Assembly: GCA_000934455.1 (NCBI GenBank) | Contig: KN882917.1 | Span: 243,722 to 307,721 of the forward strand | DNA: 64,000 bases | Reading direction: 5' to 3' | Source of the DNA: Apostichopus parvimensis | Lineage: Eukaryota > Echinodermata > Holothuroidea > Aspidochirotida > Stichopodidae | Part shown: positions 23,544 to 36,735 of the stretch, piece by piece | Numbering within the stretch: the first letter of the stretch is position 1 | Layout: every line of letters starts with the position of its first letter | The notes under the pieces: generated by a model | What the model saw: the letters and a program-made list of their open reading frames with translations, nothing else | Told to the model about the DNA's origin: nothing | The model's database searches: none | Program-made: the position numbers and the translations under genes

Positions 23544-26372
23544 ATGGCGTCTACAAGTGAACCAAGCAGTGCACGCAGCGACCCCAAATTTACGGCCCAA
23601 GAGGTCCTTGAGATGTGGGGACGATTGGTCCGATATTGATGATGAGGACCTGGTCGAACCAGTGTATCAAGATTCGGTCCTTTTTGAGGATTCAGAAAGT
23701 GTAAGTCAATAGCGTTGTTTACAACAAAGGCTAGGCTAGGCCTTACGTTATGCCAACGTTAGGCTGTAATTGTAGAATGTAAACAAAGAAAAAACTTGGA
23801 ATAATGATGATAACCAAGTAATATTGTTACATACTGTAAGAAAAGTAAAAATAAAACAGGGTGGCCAAATAAAATTGCAAAATAGGGGGAATCCATGGTA
23901 TTTTGTTATCATTTTGGGGGTGGCCAAATGAACAAAGAATAGGCCTTGGGTAGGCTAGGCCTAACGTTATACCAATGTTAGGCCATTGCCATTGTATAGA
24001 AATGTATGTTATTTTAGAATGTAAACAAAAAAAAACTTGGAATAATGATGATAACCAAGAATTATTGTTACATACTGTTAGAAAAGTACAAATAAAACAG
24101 GGTGGCCAAATAAAATTGCAAAATAGGGGGAATCCATGGTATTTTGTTATCATTTTGGGGGTGGCCAAATGAACAAAGAATAGGCATAGGCTAGGCTAGG
24201 CCTAATGTTATACCAATGCTAGGCTAATGCCATTGTATAGAAATGTATGTAATTCTACAATGTAAAGAAAGAAAATACTTTGAATAATTATGATATTACC
24301 AAATGAATTTACAAAATAGGGGGAACCATTGGCATTTCTTTTTTTGGGCCAAGTGAATTTACAAAACTTACATTCCTTTTGTTTTCAGGGAAACACTGTT
24401 CAAGTGGCACCAGCCTTTGAGGAACTGCCAGATGAGGCACCCGCAGCAAGTTGTGCCTGAAGCCACTGGTGCACCTCCAGCCAAACGGAGGAGAGGCCGC
24501 CCAACCAAGCGTGCACCAGTGATAGTACCTCCACCGAAGAGGCCATCAACACCACCACCTACCATCTCGGCCCAGGAGCGGTAGGCTTTCAAAGAAAGGG
24601 TTAGACAACGAAAAGCCACCCTCTCCGCTCTTGGGAAGAAAGCTGATGTGCAGCAGAAGATGGCTCTTCTGGTGGAGGACGAAGAGGATCGTCACAACTG
24701 CTGCGGGGACTGGAAGTGGGAGAGTTTCACTGAAGACAAAGTGAGTAATCATATTTCTGTTACTTTACTAACCAATTTTTGTTGGCAGCCTACAATGAAC
24801 CGGAAAACCTGCCAACTGTAAACCTGAGTTTTATTTATCTACAAAATAAAATATTGATATATTTTTGGTATTTATACATTAAATTGACCTTTTATTCAAC
24901 AGCCTTACATAAACGAAGAGGGGCAGTTTGCCAGGGAGGGAGAGGATCCACGAGGTATTTCAGGAGCGGCCCAGAGGGCAGTGACTGAACTAGATTTGTT
25001 GAGACTGTTTCTCACCGAAGCAGTCTTGACAATTTTGATCAAGCAGACGAATCTGTATGCGATGCAAGAAAGGGCCAAGGAAGGAGGTAGTAAAGAGCGC
25101 TGGTCGCCCGTTAATTTAGAGGAGATAATGACCTTCATTGGGGTAGCTATTGCCATGAGTATTGTCCACATAGGTGAATTGAGAGAATACTGGTCAACTG
25201 CATCACTCTTAGAAACACCATGGCTTCCTTCTGTAATGTCAGGTCATCGTTTCTGCATGATTGAAAGGTATTTGCATCTTGCGGATAACACTATAGCTGA
25301 CTTGACTGCTGATGGAAAGCTCTGTGATAAGTTGTACAAAGTACGCCCCTTACTTGATTCCTTACTCACATCTTTCCCTCAGCACTATCATCCGGGTAAG
25401 AATCTCAGTCTGGATGAACAGATGCTCGGGACCAAGGCTTCATCCAGTACATGGAGGACAAGCCCACAAAGAGAGGGGTGAAATTGTGGGTCCTCTGTGA
25501 CGCACAAGTTCGCTATTGTTTGAATTTCCAAATTTACACAGGTGGTACTGGAGAAAAAGGATTGAGCTTCCGTGTCGTGAATGATCTGATGAGACCGTAC
25601 CTGGGTAAATTTCATGACCTTTACACTGATAATTTGTACACGTCTCCAAAGTTACTAGCTCACCTGCTCATTCACGAAACATTGGCTGTTGGAACGGTTC
25701 GCCAGGATCGTCTCAGTATGCCAATGCGATTGAGAACATCTGTCGAAGTCTTCGAGCCGGATCAATCTGTTTTCTACAGTAGCCACAAGATGACAGCTTG
25801 TCGGTGGAAGGACAAGAGAGATGTTTTGTCTATCTACAGTTCATGGCAACATGTTGGATACGATTACTCCTAGAAAGAGGGGTACTCGTGGTGAAATGGA
25901 AGATGTTTAGAAATCAAAGATGGTTTGTGACTACAACACCCACATGGGTGGTGTAGATGTGTACGATCAGCTTTTGTCGTACAATCCTGTACAACGCCGG
26001 TAAATATTTTTTCGATTGATAGATATGACAGTTGTGAATTCCTTTGCTCTTTGGAAGCTGAAGCAGGTCAATCTCCCACGTAACAGTCACAACAAGTTTA
26101 GAATGGCACTTGCTGAGCAATTGGTTGCCCCCTACAGAGAGAGATATGCCCACCCACTTCAGAGTCGACAGGTACCAAACCGATTGAAACACGTCTCTGA
26201 TCCAACCTCGTACACCCCTCGAAAAACATGTGCAGTCTGCCATGATACCAACCGCAAAACAACTAGTGGTTGTAGGAACTGCGGTGATACCATCCGCCTG
26301 CACTTCTGCATGGATGATGGCAAAATGTCATGCTTTGCCAAATATCATACCAAAAATGATTGCACCGGCTAA
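23544..26372 (+). pseudogene. piggyBac-family transposase
   Basis: Three exons. Exon 1 (23544-23700) reads MASTSEPSSARSDPKFTAQE, then after a frame change WSDIDDEDLVEPVYQD, ending at a GTAAGT donor. Exon 2 (24389-24739) carries an AT-hook-like KRRRGRPTKRAP. Exon 3 (24903-26372) holds the transposase core: TELDLLRLFLTEAVL, SLDEQML (first catalytic Asp region), LYTDNLYTSPKLL (second), MGGVDVYDQLLSYNP (third), then a C-terminal Cys/His segment (CAVCHD...CRNCGD...HFCMDD) like the family's RING-type zinc finger. The DDD motifs are all present but the frame is broken repeatedly (exon 1, exon 2, near 25430, near 25860-25910, near 26000), so the copy is dead. piggyBac elements cut and paste at TTAA. 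Confidence 0.9.
23735..24365 (+). repeat. 242-bp tandem repeat in the piggyBac intron
   Basis: About 2.6 copies of one unit fill the first piggyBac intron. AAACAAAGAAAAAACTTGGA (23781) recurs at about 24023 and, more diverged, about 24264; CAGGGTGGCCAAATAAAATT and GGGGGAATCCATGGTATTTT recur at the same spacing. Each unit also carries TAGGCTAGGCCTAACGTTAT. Confidence 0.9.
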
Positions 26373-26951
26373 AAGCTGTCCCTCTGATCTCTCTCCTGAC
26401 TGCTTCAACTTCCAAAATCATAAGTTTCATATCTAGCAATCGAATAAATGCTGTTTGTACACCTTCTTCTTTTTCAACAATAATATTCACTGTGTTCCCA
26501 GTTTGGCTATGATAAACAATATACATTCTCTTCAACTTAACACTTGTGAAAAATTGGAAGTTTGAACCCTTTTTTTTTTACTTGATACTACTGATGGGAG
26601 GTAGTATCATTGATTGATGATAGATTACAATTGAAACCATTTGTTTCTCAGAGAGTTGTAGTTTTCTAAAATGGCAATAACAACCCACAAGTATTGTGAT
26701 GGACTTTGTCCTTGTTATTGAAGTCCATGCCAATACTTTGATGCTTCTCCCCTTTCTTTGTTGAGCATACAGATAACTCTGCTTTGTTTCTTGCTGCTCT
26801 TGAAATTCCTCAACCAACTGAAGAATCCGCCTCATCACCCACTGGAAACGATTATTTAGAAGGGGGAGGAGACTGGGGGAGGGGGATTTTGAACTTGGGG
26901 GAATTTTTGAACTATCATTATTTACATTACAATCTTACATAAAATTATTAA
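26373..26951. other. piggyBac 3' flank up to the gap
   Basis: No gene. Possible AATAAA-type signal near 26443. A short inverted motif GATACTACTGATGGGAGGTAGTATC occurs near 26583-26608 (imperfect hairpin). Confidence 0.45.
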
Positions 26952-27013
26952 NNNNNNNNNNNNNNNNNNNNNNNNNNNNNNNNNNNNNNNNNNNNNNNNN
27001 NNNNNNNNNNNNN
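26952..27013. other. Assembly gap (62 N)
   Basis: A run of N from 26952 to 27013. It truncates the left side of the LTR retrotransposon remnant. Confidence 0.99.
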
Positions 27014-28456
27014 GACGAGATGCCTGGAAATGGTCAGACGTCTCATACTGACTCACCAACCCCCAACTCAGCAGGTCAGAACATCAACTCTGACCCATCT
27101 TCGAATAGACGACCCAGGAGGACGAGACGACCCGTTGATCGGTATGGTCAACCTCTACTTTATGGTTAATGGAAATGGTTTCTACCTACTATATGGCATG
27201 GTGAAGGCCCTTAGGCAAGGTCATACGCTGCCATGATAGTGCTTGGATTTTGCCTAACCAAACAAACCAACTCAGACGAATGATGTGATGTAAAACTACC
27301 GAGACGAACTACCGAGACAAACTACCGAGACACCAACCGCGTTTATAGTTATAGCTTGTGATTTAGTTTAGCTCCGCGTCAATGTGTACGTGATTTAGGT
27401 CCACGTGTATTAGTTCAGTTTAGGTCAGCTATATCAAAACCGCTACTTCGCGTCAGAAGATTTCCATGATGTTTACCAAACTGTAAATTCATTTAATTAA
27501 GTTGTGATAACTTTTCTAAATGTATTTTTTTTGTTTATGTCGATGATATTAGTGAATGTTATACGTGCACAGGAGTTTGGCTTTATCTGCATCTGAACCT
27601 AATATTAATCTAACCGTTAATTCTTGTATTCGATAGTGCGATGTTTGTTGTTGTTCATGTCACATGTTTGGATCGGTGACGTAGTGAATTGTATTGCTTT
27701 GTTTATGTATTTTATCTAAGCACTGCCTATTGTTTTGTACTCTTACATTAAGGGGTCATCACATTGTATATATGCTATATATAAGCTTTGTCAGTTTTCA
27801 AACTTTACATTTCATGCCTTCTTGTATTTTTCTTTATCGAAGACCGTTTTTGCTATGTGTTAAGCTAAGTCAGTAACGACTCGAATACCTTAGAACTCGG
27901 GTCGAGTTCTAGAAAGTGGGGGGCAGTGTAACGTGAATGGTCTTTATACTCATCCGTAGTAAGCTGTGCACTTAGCTACATAGCCAGCCATGTCATGAAT
28001 ATTCATATAGTCTATTGGGAACATTTTGGGGGGTTAAATGTTAATTGTTGAGTTTATAGTCTAATTAAGAGAGTTATGGGTTTAGTGAATCGGTATTATC
28101 AGTGAGTTTATTGTCTACGACATATCTGCATATGTTTTGGGGGATTATGTTGTTGTTGTTAATTAAATAGCTAAAGGGATTGTACTTCACATGTTGTATT
28201 GTTATATTGCGTATTATATGTACCAGAGTGAGACGATGCAATAAACGCCTTCAAAATTGTTCTTATCTCAAGAACTGGCACTCACAGACATTAAATTCTT
28301 GTGCGCAGAGTCTTTCTTGTTTTGTGTTTGCAACCTGGCCTGGTCTGTAGTTACTGCGGGTAGCTGATACACAGGCTAGCAACTATTTCTCAATACAGAT
28401 ATTGACAGTATTCTTGACTGAGCCAAGGAGCCCTCGGAACGCAACAATAGGTTACA
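27014..28456 (+). mobile_element. LTR retrotransposon fossil, 3' end (probably Ty3/Gypsy)
   Basis: Directly after the gap a basic, Pro/Ser-rich polyprotein tail is readable (RRPRRTRRPVDRYGQP), a type of ending common in Ty3/Gypsy-like pol. About 700 bp of non-coding sequence follow, then a purine-rich tract (AGAAAGTGGGGGGCAG) and a 530-bp LTR at 27927-28456 that begins TGTAAC and ends GTTACA. The LTR contains a GCAATAAACG polyadenylation-like signal. The 5' part is lost in or beyond the gap. It is a broken, partial copy. Family assignment is tentative. Confidence 0.7.
27927..28456 (+). repeat. 3' LTR of the retrotransposon fossil
   Basis: Bounded by inverted termini TGTAAC and GTTACA, immediately after a polypurine tract; no second LTR lies in the window, so age cannot be estimated. 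Confidence 0.7.
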
Positions 28457-29029
28457 TACAGATAAGATTTTAATAACTTACAATTGGGGTGATTTTTGGG
28501 GATTTGCATAAATTTGCATTCTCAATACTTGATACTTGTAAATTTATTATATCCTAATTATATTCCTAATAGAGATAGTACCCAACTCCTCCAAATCACT
28601 TCCAACAAATGTATCATGTTAAAATCTATACATGATTTGATGTCCACATTGGGTCATAAAAGTGGGCCGAACCTAACATGTGTACTAAATATGAAATCAG
28701 TCATAACTCTGTCAATCTTCAACAGATTTCAAAAAGTTGGTATCATCTCAAAGAGCAACCCCAGAATAACCTTTATCATATATTTTGAAGTCATTAGTGA
28801 TTATATTGGGTATTTTGGTGTTTTCCATAAAACCAAAAAATGGCGGCCTAATTTGCATATTATTTTATGTTTCAATTCCAAATTTTGTTCTCTATTGATC
28901 TAAATCAACTTCCTAATAGAGAAGTTGTCCCTAACCTTTATAAACCAACCCTAACAAGATAATTGCCCCAAATCCTAATTGTGTGCCCACCCCCTACCCC
29001 ATGCATTCATGTTTGGTAAGGGTCCCAGC
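28457..29029. other. No gene; AT-rich interspersed DNA
   Basis: Contains GGGGATTTGCATAAATTTGC and CTAATTTGCATATTAT words like those of common non-coding repeats. No coding region supported. Confidence 0.5.
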
Positions 29030-29290
29030 AAAAAATGTACCATGCTTTTAGCATAGTAAACCATGGTAAAACCGTCCTAACTATGGTAAAAGGGTGGTAC
29101 AAGTCTGGTAAATCTCGTGTCCCTTAGTCTCGCCATAATTGTACTATGGTAAATTTGTGGAAGAATAGTGGTAAATTTACTGTGGTATATTTAACACAGT
29201 TCTACCATGGTAAATCTGTGGTTCATTTACTGTAATTTTACCATGGGACTTTTACCATGATTTTACTACCTTTTCAACATGGTGAATTTC
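29030..29290. repeat. ACCATGGTAAA palindromic repeat cluster
   Basis: Words such as CCATGGTAAA, CTATGGTAAATTTGTGG, GTGGTAAATTTACTGTGG, TACCATGGTAAATCTGTGG and TTTTACCATG recur in both orientations over 260 bp, giving a strongly self-complementary, fold-back type stretch. No terminal repeats of a known MITE family were recognised. Confidence 0.65.
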
Positions 29291-30374
29291 TGGGGCATTT
29301 CATCTCTTTTTTCACAAGGTATGATGATTTTGTTTTCAAATCTTCTGGTTTAGCACAATCTCGACCATCTCGATCCAGGCTGATTGCTTCCATCACCGAG
29401 GCCGACAGCTGTCGATATCAGACTACATGCAGAAGTGCACACATGTTCAATCGAACCGATTTCAAGCTACAGAAAAGTTAAAAAGGGCTAGTGCCATTTC
29501 GAACATTTTTTTTTATGCCCACACCGACTATATCAGAGTGCAACCCATTCAAGTTAAAGTTGATTGCGGAAATTCATTCATTGTTGATTCTTGCCCATGA
29601 CGTGGGAGATTTCGGCTGTGTAGATAACAATTACTCTATACTCGATTTCAATAATGAAATCACATTTCGTCACTCGAAAATACTGCAAGCATACTACTAA
29701 TCATACCCACGATCACTTTGAAACTTGAGAAGAACAAATTGGAACACATTTATCTTGAATAATTGTTCACTTCCACTGAAGACACTATCGAAAATTTTGT
29801 ATTTGTCATACATATAATATTTGGTTGATAAACTATAGTTCCTGGAGTATACATACATCTCAATAATATTTTCAATGCCAGTAATGCACATTTATATATT
29901 TATAGCATACCTTCACTAACAATAATTCTCAAAATATTGATTGTTTGGACCTCATGCCCCCACTGCCAGCTATTGATGAAGGAGCTAGACGGGTGAATAT
30001 CATCTCTCCAATAATTTTGCCATTTTAGCTCTCATTATCCAATCATTTGCTTCTATGACTCCATGCCAGGAAGAAAGATGAATTTCAGGAAGAAATAAGC
30101 AGTGACCGAAGCAGATGCAAATATAGCAATCCTCCGAATTTCGGCATTATCTGGGGACGACATCAAACCCCGCCCACTCATTGAGTTCATCAACAAATGT
30201 GGAAACCAGTTAAAACTTCTATAAACTATAAGAGAACACTTGTACCACTTGAGGGGGTTTGGGCATTAGTCGGTATGCTACCTGGCAGCATTAACATGCT
30301 TGGATACCCCTGAATTAATTAAGATGTAGGAGCCGGCTCCATATCAGTCCCCCTAATTATATGAACTAGTTAAA
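29291..30374. other. No gene recognised
   Basis: AT-rich DNA between the palindromic cluster and the 3' end of EnSpm-2; it likely includes that element's terminal region, which was not delimited. Confidence 0.4.
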
Positions 30375-32506
30375 TCATTGCCACTCAACGACAAAATTAG
30401 ATCCCCTTCGTGAGAGCATTAGACATTTGCACGTGAAATGTGCCGGCCTAAAGGTGACAAGGTTTGCCAATGAGACTTTGTTGAAAGCAACTGTCAAATC
30501 TGAGCCAGCATCAGTATCATAAATGGAAAAATTACATTGTCTGAACTCTGTACCAATAATAACAGGAACTTTTGAATTCGACTCATTTATGAATACTAAT
30601 GAACGTACAGATACATATGTCCCATTTGTCAGTGCTACTATAGCGTCATTTTGCTTCGTACTATTACTGTACTCATAGGAGTGAATTAACTTCTTATTCA
30701 ATACAAATCTTGTAAAGAACTCATTCACTGAATGTAAAGAAGTAGTGTCGAACATTGAAATCAAGGCAGCTTTTTCAATGTCTGATAAAAATGTGGCTGC
30801 CCTAAACCGACACAATCATTGGATACAGAGAATGCATTCTGGACTAGCCTGCTACTACGCTGTGATCAGTGCTGATAAAAGCTTTGAACATTATCTGAGG
30901 AAAGAAAACAGTAATCGTATATAAAATTAAGTTGATTAAAAATCAAATTATTTTTCAGAATTTTATTTGGTACTCCATTTGTTCCATGGTACAACCGTTT
31001 AAGGATCTAATTGTTGTTCTCAAATGGGAAAGCCGATGTAGCCCATAATGGCCCCCAGTTAGCAACATAGTGTGCTAGATGGGTCAGTTGGTGAACATTA
31101 TAGGACAGGTGTTCCAGTCTGTACAGAGATTAAACTTTAATCACAAATTTCAACAAGGCTGCCCGACTCTTGATCACCATTGACGTTGAAATATTTGATG
31201 ACGATAAATTTGCAATTGCGAAAAACCAGAAGCCACCAATGGCGCATGTATGTATCAGGTAATATTCCAACTAAAATGATCGGTGAATAAAACAACAAAT
31301 TTCTCCATTCACTCGCTTTCCATAATTTCCTTTCAGAAAGAGATCGAGGAAGCCTTGCCATCTCCATTGGTGGCCTTCACAGACTGTAATAATTTTGAAA
31401 CAGTTTCAGTGATGTTGCCAATTTAAAACTCTTTGCAGTGATACCTCGATTCGAACCACAACCTCGAAAATTTACGAACTACTCCTAAAACCACACAGTG
31501 CATATAATCAGGAACGAAGCCATCAATAAGGTTAAACTTAGGAAGGAGAAAACTGACGGGCCTTTGACTCCTTTGACAACTGTATTTGACCTGAATGCTT
31601 CCGAAGCATGGCGTACAGTATCAATTGGAGTGCGCTTCTCATCGGGCCCTCGCACAGGATAAACTTTCGTGTAGCCATCCCCATTATCCACCATTTCTCC
31701 TTCGTGTAAGCAACTACCACAACCGAAAGAGCCATTGAACTGATGAAGGTTTTGCATGAAGCACCTGGCTACTGCATGACAAGAACATTGCCATTGGAAA
31801 CCATTACAGCCTAAATGCTTCATTTCATCCACGAATGGTTTTAAATATACATGAACTTTGGGCTTGGTATCTCCCAACCAAACACCACAGAGGATAACAT
31901 TCCTTGCACGTTTCTCTTTAGGTAATTCATTAATCATCACTTGTATAGGCCAAATTGAGGTTTTTGAAGACTTAAATAAAGGAACCCCATCACAATTCCA
32001 CGTTATCGACAAATCATTTCCAGTTAGATTTCCAAATAATTGCTTATACTTCGAGCCTTCATGGATGTTCTCATCATGTCAGTGATTTGGAAATAGTGAT
32101 TGATCTCAGCTGTGATTCAATAGGCGTATACAAGAACGAGACATTGCTCTCATTATCGAAAGATGTATTACATTCAAGGCATTCAGCAAGATCAGATTCA
32201 AGACGTATGTATTCCCAGCAATGATTGCAATAATAGTGTTTCTGTACATTACTTTGTAAACCTAGGAAATTCTTCTTGAAGAGATACTTAGAAAGCATTA
32301 AGCTGCCTGGTATTATGAAGTTGAGAAGCTGTAACAAATCTTCCCGACAAGCCCCATTTAGGTGGTGTTTTGAGCACGAACGGTATCACCAGTAGGAGCA
32401 GCTGACCGGGGTTCAACAGGGAATGCTGAAACAATGGCGCTTTCCCATGATCTGAAGCAACCATACCCTGTAAGAAAATGAGATACGTATGTCCATATGG
32501 TTTCAC

Positions 32507-35040
32507 ACCTCAATGTTTACCCTTCTGGCTTAACTACCGACGCTTACAGACCTTTTTCCAGTTGCAAGGAGCGTTCCAAATGATTGCGAATTGACGATCA
32601 AACGTTCTGCCAGTAGCCCCGTGACGTTACACGAACCGTACAAACTAAGTCGTCTAGTACTGAGCAACTCCCAGAAGAGCCGCCCGTCCATCACCTATAA
32701 CCTATCATCACCTATGAGGGGGGTTAGCTGATTACATCATTTTGGCAATTGCCATTCCAATTGCTTTATGCAATCTTTTCAATTGGCGAGCTTGCTTCCC
32801 CCTAAAAATATTTTGGCCATATATTGATGATTTTTGTGTGGTATTTTCAAAAAAATATTCTTAAAATTCCAATATATTTATTAATACACATTCCTTAGGG
32901 TTAGGGTAGATGGCGAGAGCAGCCCCATTGAAGTAGGAATTCGATGCAAGAGTTGAAACACCTGGACTGGTATATGTTAATCCATTCCGTCATGTTCATA
33001 CTTTCAAGAGGGTGATAGGCGAATAGGCTCCCGATTGCTGGGGGTGAGGGGGGGGGAGTTGGCCCTTAGACATGTCTGACTGCTATTCCTTCACCAGAAA
33101 AAGGGACAGCTGCTCGTAATTTTCAAGTTTCCCGAGAATGGGTGAAGGTGTCTCACATCTTCCTGGCACCTACCCATACGTAGAAGAGCGAACCCCAAAT
33201 ATAGGCTATATATAGCTGTTTCTCATCCGTAGGTTGCGTAAGAAAGTAGGAAATTGTTTGGTAGTGTCTGCTACTTACCATATTACACCATATTCCCACA
33301 ATGGCAACCTATTTAAGTCACATTAATGTTCAATCAGCCTAATACAAAAATATGTATTTTAGGTGACGGTATTCAATGATATCCCAAATTAGTGCACAAT
33401 CACGTTAAAGCCCCAATCAGCCTTTATTTCATGTCTCCCTTTCCATTAAAGATGATATCCATAGTAATCTGCTGTGATGACTGAAACACAAACTATCATT
33501 GGAAGGAAAAATAAATCCGTTGAAACCAGAGAATTGGGTCTAAATTCGCCACTTCGTGGAATAGGTCCCTGTGGTAAAACATATACAACTTTTTCGGTCG
33601 GGGACACTTTAGGCAAATTGAAGATTGATCACCATTTTTCTCCAAGACTAGAGAAGATTGAGTGGTATAGTTTCGGCTGAAGTAGTTTTCATAGATGGGG
33701 TATCGAATGATTGCATTCGTTTTCGATATCATTGATGTTTATTTTCGCGAATATCTGTAAGGCCGATTGGGGCTTTAACTCATTCGAATGATCAGGCTTT
33801 CCATATCTCACCGTTTTTCATCTTCTATAGTGGCCTACTAGTGCCCTAACCATCGGGACGGGACATATTTGTTGAACACGCCAACCTCGAATTAGGTTGG
33901 TGGTATAAAAACAAGAAACGAAAACATTACGGTATAGGCTATGCTAAGATAGCGGCGGGTCACCTTGACCAATATTGATCGAACCATTTGCGAAAAATAG
34001 TATATGAGAGACTGAGGGTATAGTTGTATAGCCTATGATTTTCAACTTTTAGGATAATCAAGCAGTCGTGTGCTATTACAATATCACCCTGCTCCTGGGC
34101 AATAATTTTTCCTTTCCGACAATACAGCCGTGCCTAACGTCAAAATGTGTCAGTGGATGGAGGGTCAAAGCTGGACCTCAACACACCCCTACCCGAGGAG
34201 TCCGCACCCATTTTAACCCGTGGCACCGCCCTGATTTCAGTCAAATACTGAAGTTTTGGAATTGGGATAATTCGGATAAAGACAAGACTCTGATTCTGAC
34301 ACATGATATATTTTACTACCGGTATCTCGTCTGAACTTCCCGTTGGTGCCAATACTGCTATCCCGTTTATATCCAACTCGGATAAAACTGAGAATTGTCA
34401 CCTTGGGCATCCGCAGAAAATAGTCCAGAGGGGGGGGGGGCAAAAGCAGTGGTGTCGCCAAGTTCCCCGACGGGGGGGGGGGGCGATCGAGGATTCCCGA
34501 ACCGAGCCCTATCCCCTATATCGAAACCTGCAATTTTTGGACTTTTTTTTTCTCCAAAAATCATTTCTGTGGAAAATAAAATACAATATGCACGACATTG
34601 TTTACTGTGTCAGTGACATCCTATGATCCCACTGTAAATGGGGTCGGATATTTCCAGTAACTGTGCAGAACAGGTGGGCTCAATTGCACTGCAGAATAAT
34701 CACTGTTCGGGTGGAATATATTGATGAAAACGCAACTTGTTTTTATTTTGCAGCCCCCCTTCCCCTCTTGCCCTCCCCTGCGGACACCCATGATTGTCAC
34801 GATAGATTTGAACATTGGTCAATACCCATTTTGAGGCTGACCCACAAGTTTCAGTTATTCGTATGACGTTCTGTACAATGGATTTTCTATGGCATGCACT
34901 TATGCTGTAATGTTCCACTCCGTTCTCCACAATTGGAATACCCATCCCCCTCATCCATATCCCACACACTTGAGAATAATGGGTTGCTAGCGTAGTTTAT
35001 CGGTAAATATTTTGTACAACATCTTTTAATACCAACCTAC
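32507..35040. other. Intron 3 of EnSpm-2 with a MITE and G tracts
   Basis: No coding region supported. Holds a TTAA-flanked MITE (33409-33774) and two runs of 10-12 G at about 34430-34440 and 34470-34482; overlapping open frames there are artefacts of the G/C-rich runs. Confidence 0.55.
33409..33774. mobile_element. 366-bp MITE with TTAA duplication
   Basis: Ends are inverted: left AGCCCCAATCAGCCTT, right AAGGCCGATTGGGGCT (16 bases, one mismatch). Both sides are flanked by TTAA (33405-33408 and 33775-33778), the target duplication used by piggyBac-type and some other transposases. No coding capacity. Confidence 0.85.
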
Positions 35041-35310
35041 CTCAAGTACAGCGAAATTGTCTCCAACACCATCAACATCATCAGCAGCAGACTCGTCATC
35101 GTCGTCTTCCATGTCCTGCTCGTCTTCCGTCTCATCGTCAGTAGGCCTAAGAGCTTCTTGAATGACATCGAAATTGTCTCCAGCACCATCCGCATCAGCA
35201 GCAGACTCGTCAACGTCGCCACCCATATACACGTCCTGCTCGTCTTCCGCCTCATCTTCAGTAGGCCTAATAGCTTCCAAACGTTGATTGACTTGGCGAT
35301 CCCCCATTCC
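35041..35310 (-). repeat. Acidic exon of EnSpm-2 made of two 40-residue repeats
   Basis: Exon of 90 codons, flanked by a CCATTTCAG acceptor and a GTAGGT donor, phase 0. It contains two in-frame copies of one unit: EAIRPTEDEAEDEQD followed by DESAADADGAGDNFDV, and EALRPTDDETEDEQD followed by DESAADDVDGVGDNFAV. The other EnSpm copies have a single short acidic segment in this place. Confidence 0.8.
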
Positions 35311-36114
35311 CTGAAATGGCAAGATACACCTTGTTTCAATTGTGGGGTTCTGGAAGCATTTTGGCTGTTTGATACTGAATGAATGACTGAATGAATATTT
35401 AGATTAAAATGACCACTATATGACCGTGGACTACACAATACCTGAACATCCTATAGGTAGGCTACCACTATAGCAAATGATTCCGATGACCAAATATGAA
35501 GAGAATCCAACTCAATTTATTCGACAATAAACGAGGCAAACAGGAGGCGCATGTTATTATTCCTTTGATGAAAACTTTGAAAAGATTTTGGTTGTCGAGA
35601 GACCGTGATTTCTAATACCTTTCAGCAAATACTTCCTAGGTTGGCAAAAATCCGATTGCTGTTATTGACATTACCTGAATGTCCACGTCGCTATCTCCAG
35701 TGTAATCCTCATCAGCATCGTCGCTATCATCGTGGGAGGTTGCAACGTTCCCCATTCTCTGAGGACAACAATAACAAAAATTCTCACAGTTTTGTAAACA
35801 TATTTTAGGTCTTGTGGTGTTGTGAAAAATTTGCATATTTCATGCTGGAAATATAATTAGTTCAATTATCCTGTGTCACCCTGTTGATATTATGGTAAAC
35901 TACATCACCATAACTCATACGGTTATTGCGTAATCTTGCTAACGAGGTCGAACAATAATTTGAACAAATTAGGCCAATTACCCTACTTGATTGACATCCT
36001 TTGTAGCATACATCTAATCAGATCGAGCAGACCTCTGACAGCAATGCTACACACACAATTTCACCACACTTAGGCTCGCTCTTACGGAGATATCCACCTA
36101 AGGTGACTGTCCCT

Positions 36115-36735
36115 AAATGTTGATTATATTCCCCTACTTGCAAGCTTATTGCATGTACGGGTCGAATGATATGAAATTTCAAGCAATATGACTTCGGATG
36201 ACCTCCAAATGACCTTCTAAATTTGGGCCACCAAATGTTGATTTTATTCCCCTACTTGCAAGCTCATAGCATGTACGGTCGAATGAGATGAACATTCAAG
36301 CAATTTGACTGACCCCAAATGATTTCGGGTGACCTCCAAAAGACCTTCAACATTTTTGCGACGAAATGTTGACCATATAACTCAACTTTCAACGTGAAAC
36401 CATCTACGGGGGCAATTTGACCTCAAATGAGCTCGAGTGACCTCCACGCGACCTCAACATTTACGACCAAGTATGATGAACACACATCCCAACTATGAAC
36501 TCAAATGAAGTTTCCACCATGAAGTTACAGTGCTATTTTCCTAAAATTTACCTCAAATGACCTCTGGTGACCTTTGCGTGACCTCCACATTCTTGACCAA
36601 GTATGATGAACACACATCCCAACTATGAACTCAAATGAAGTTTCCACCATGAAGTTATAGTGGTATTTTCCAAAAATTTACCTCAAATGACCTTTGCGTG
36701 ACCTCCACATTCTTGACCAGGTATGATAAACATAT
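36115..36735. repeat. TGACCT-rich tandem array in EnSpm-2 intron 1
   Basis: About five degenerate units of 117-130 bp. TTCCCCTACTTGCAAGCT occurs near 36129 and 36246; GTATGATGAACACACATCCC near 36471 and 36601 and a shortened copy near 36721; CCTCAAATGACCT-type words head each unit. The array sits between EnSpm-2 exons 1 and 2. Confidence 0.85.

Noticed and set aside
28496-28903. 135-codon open frame right of the LTR
   Set aside because: Low-complexity AT-rich translation without motifs; most likely chance.
34140-34626. Several overlapping frames at the G-rich region 34140-34626
   Set aside because: All are created by G/C runs and overlap on both strands; no family resemblance.
36115-36735. 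Regular repeats as a CRISPR-like array
   Set aside because: Units are long, degenerate and contiguous without unique spacers, and the DNA is eukaryotic.
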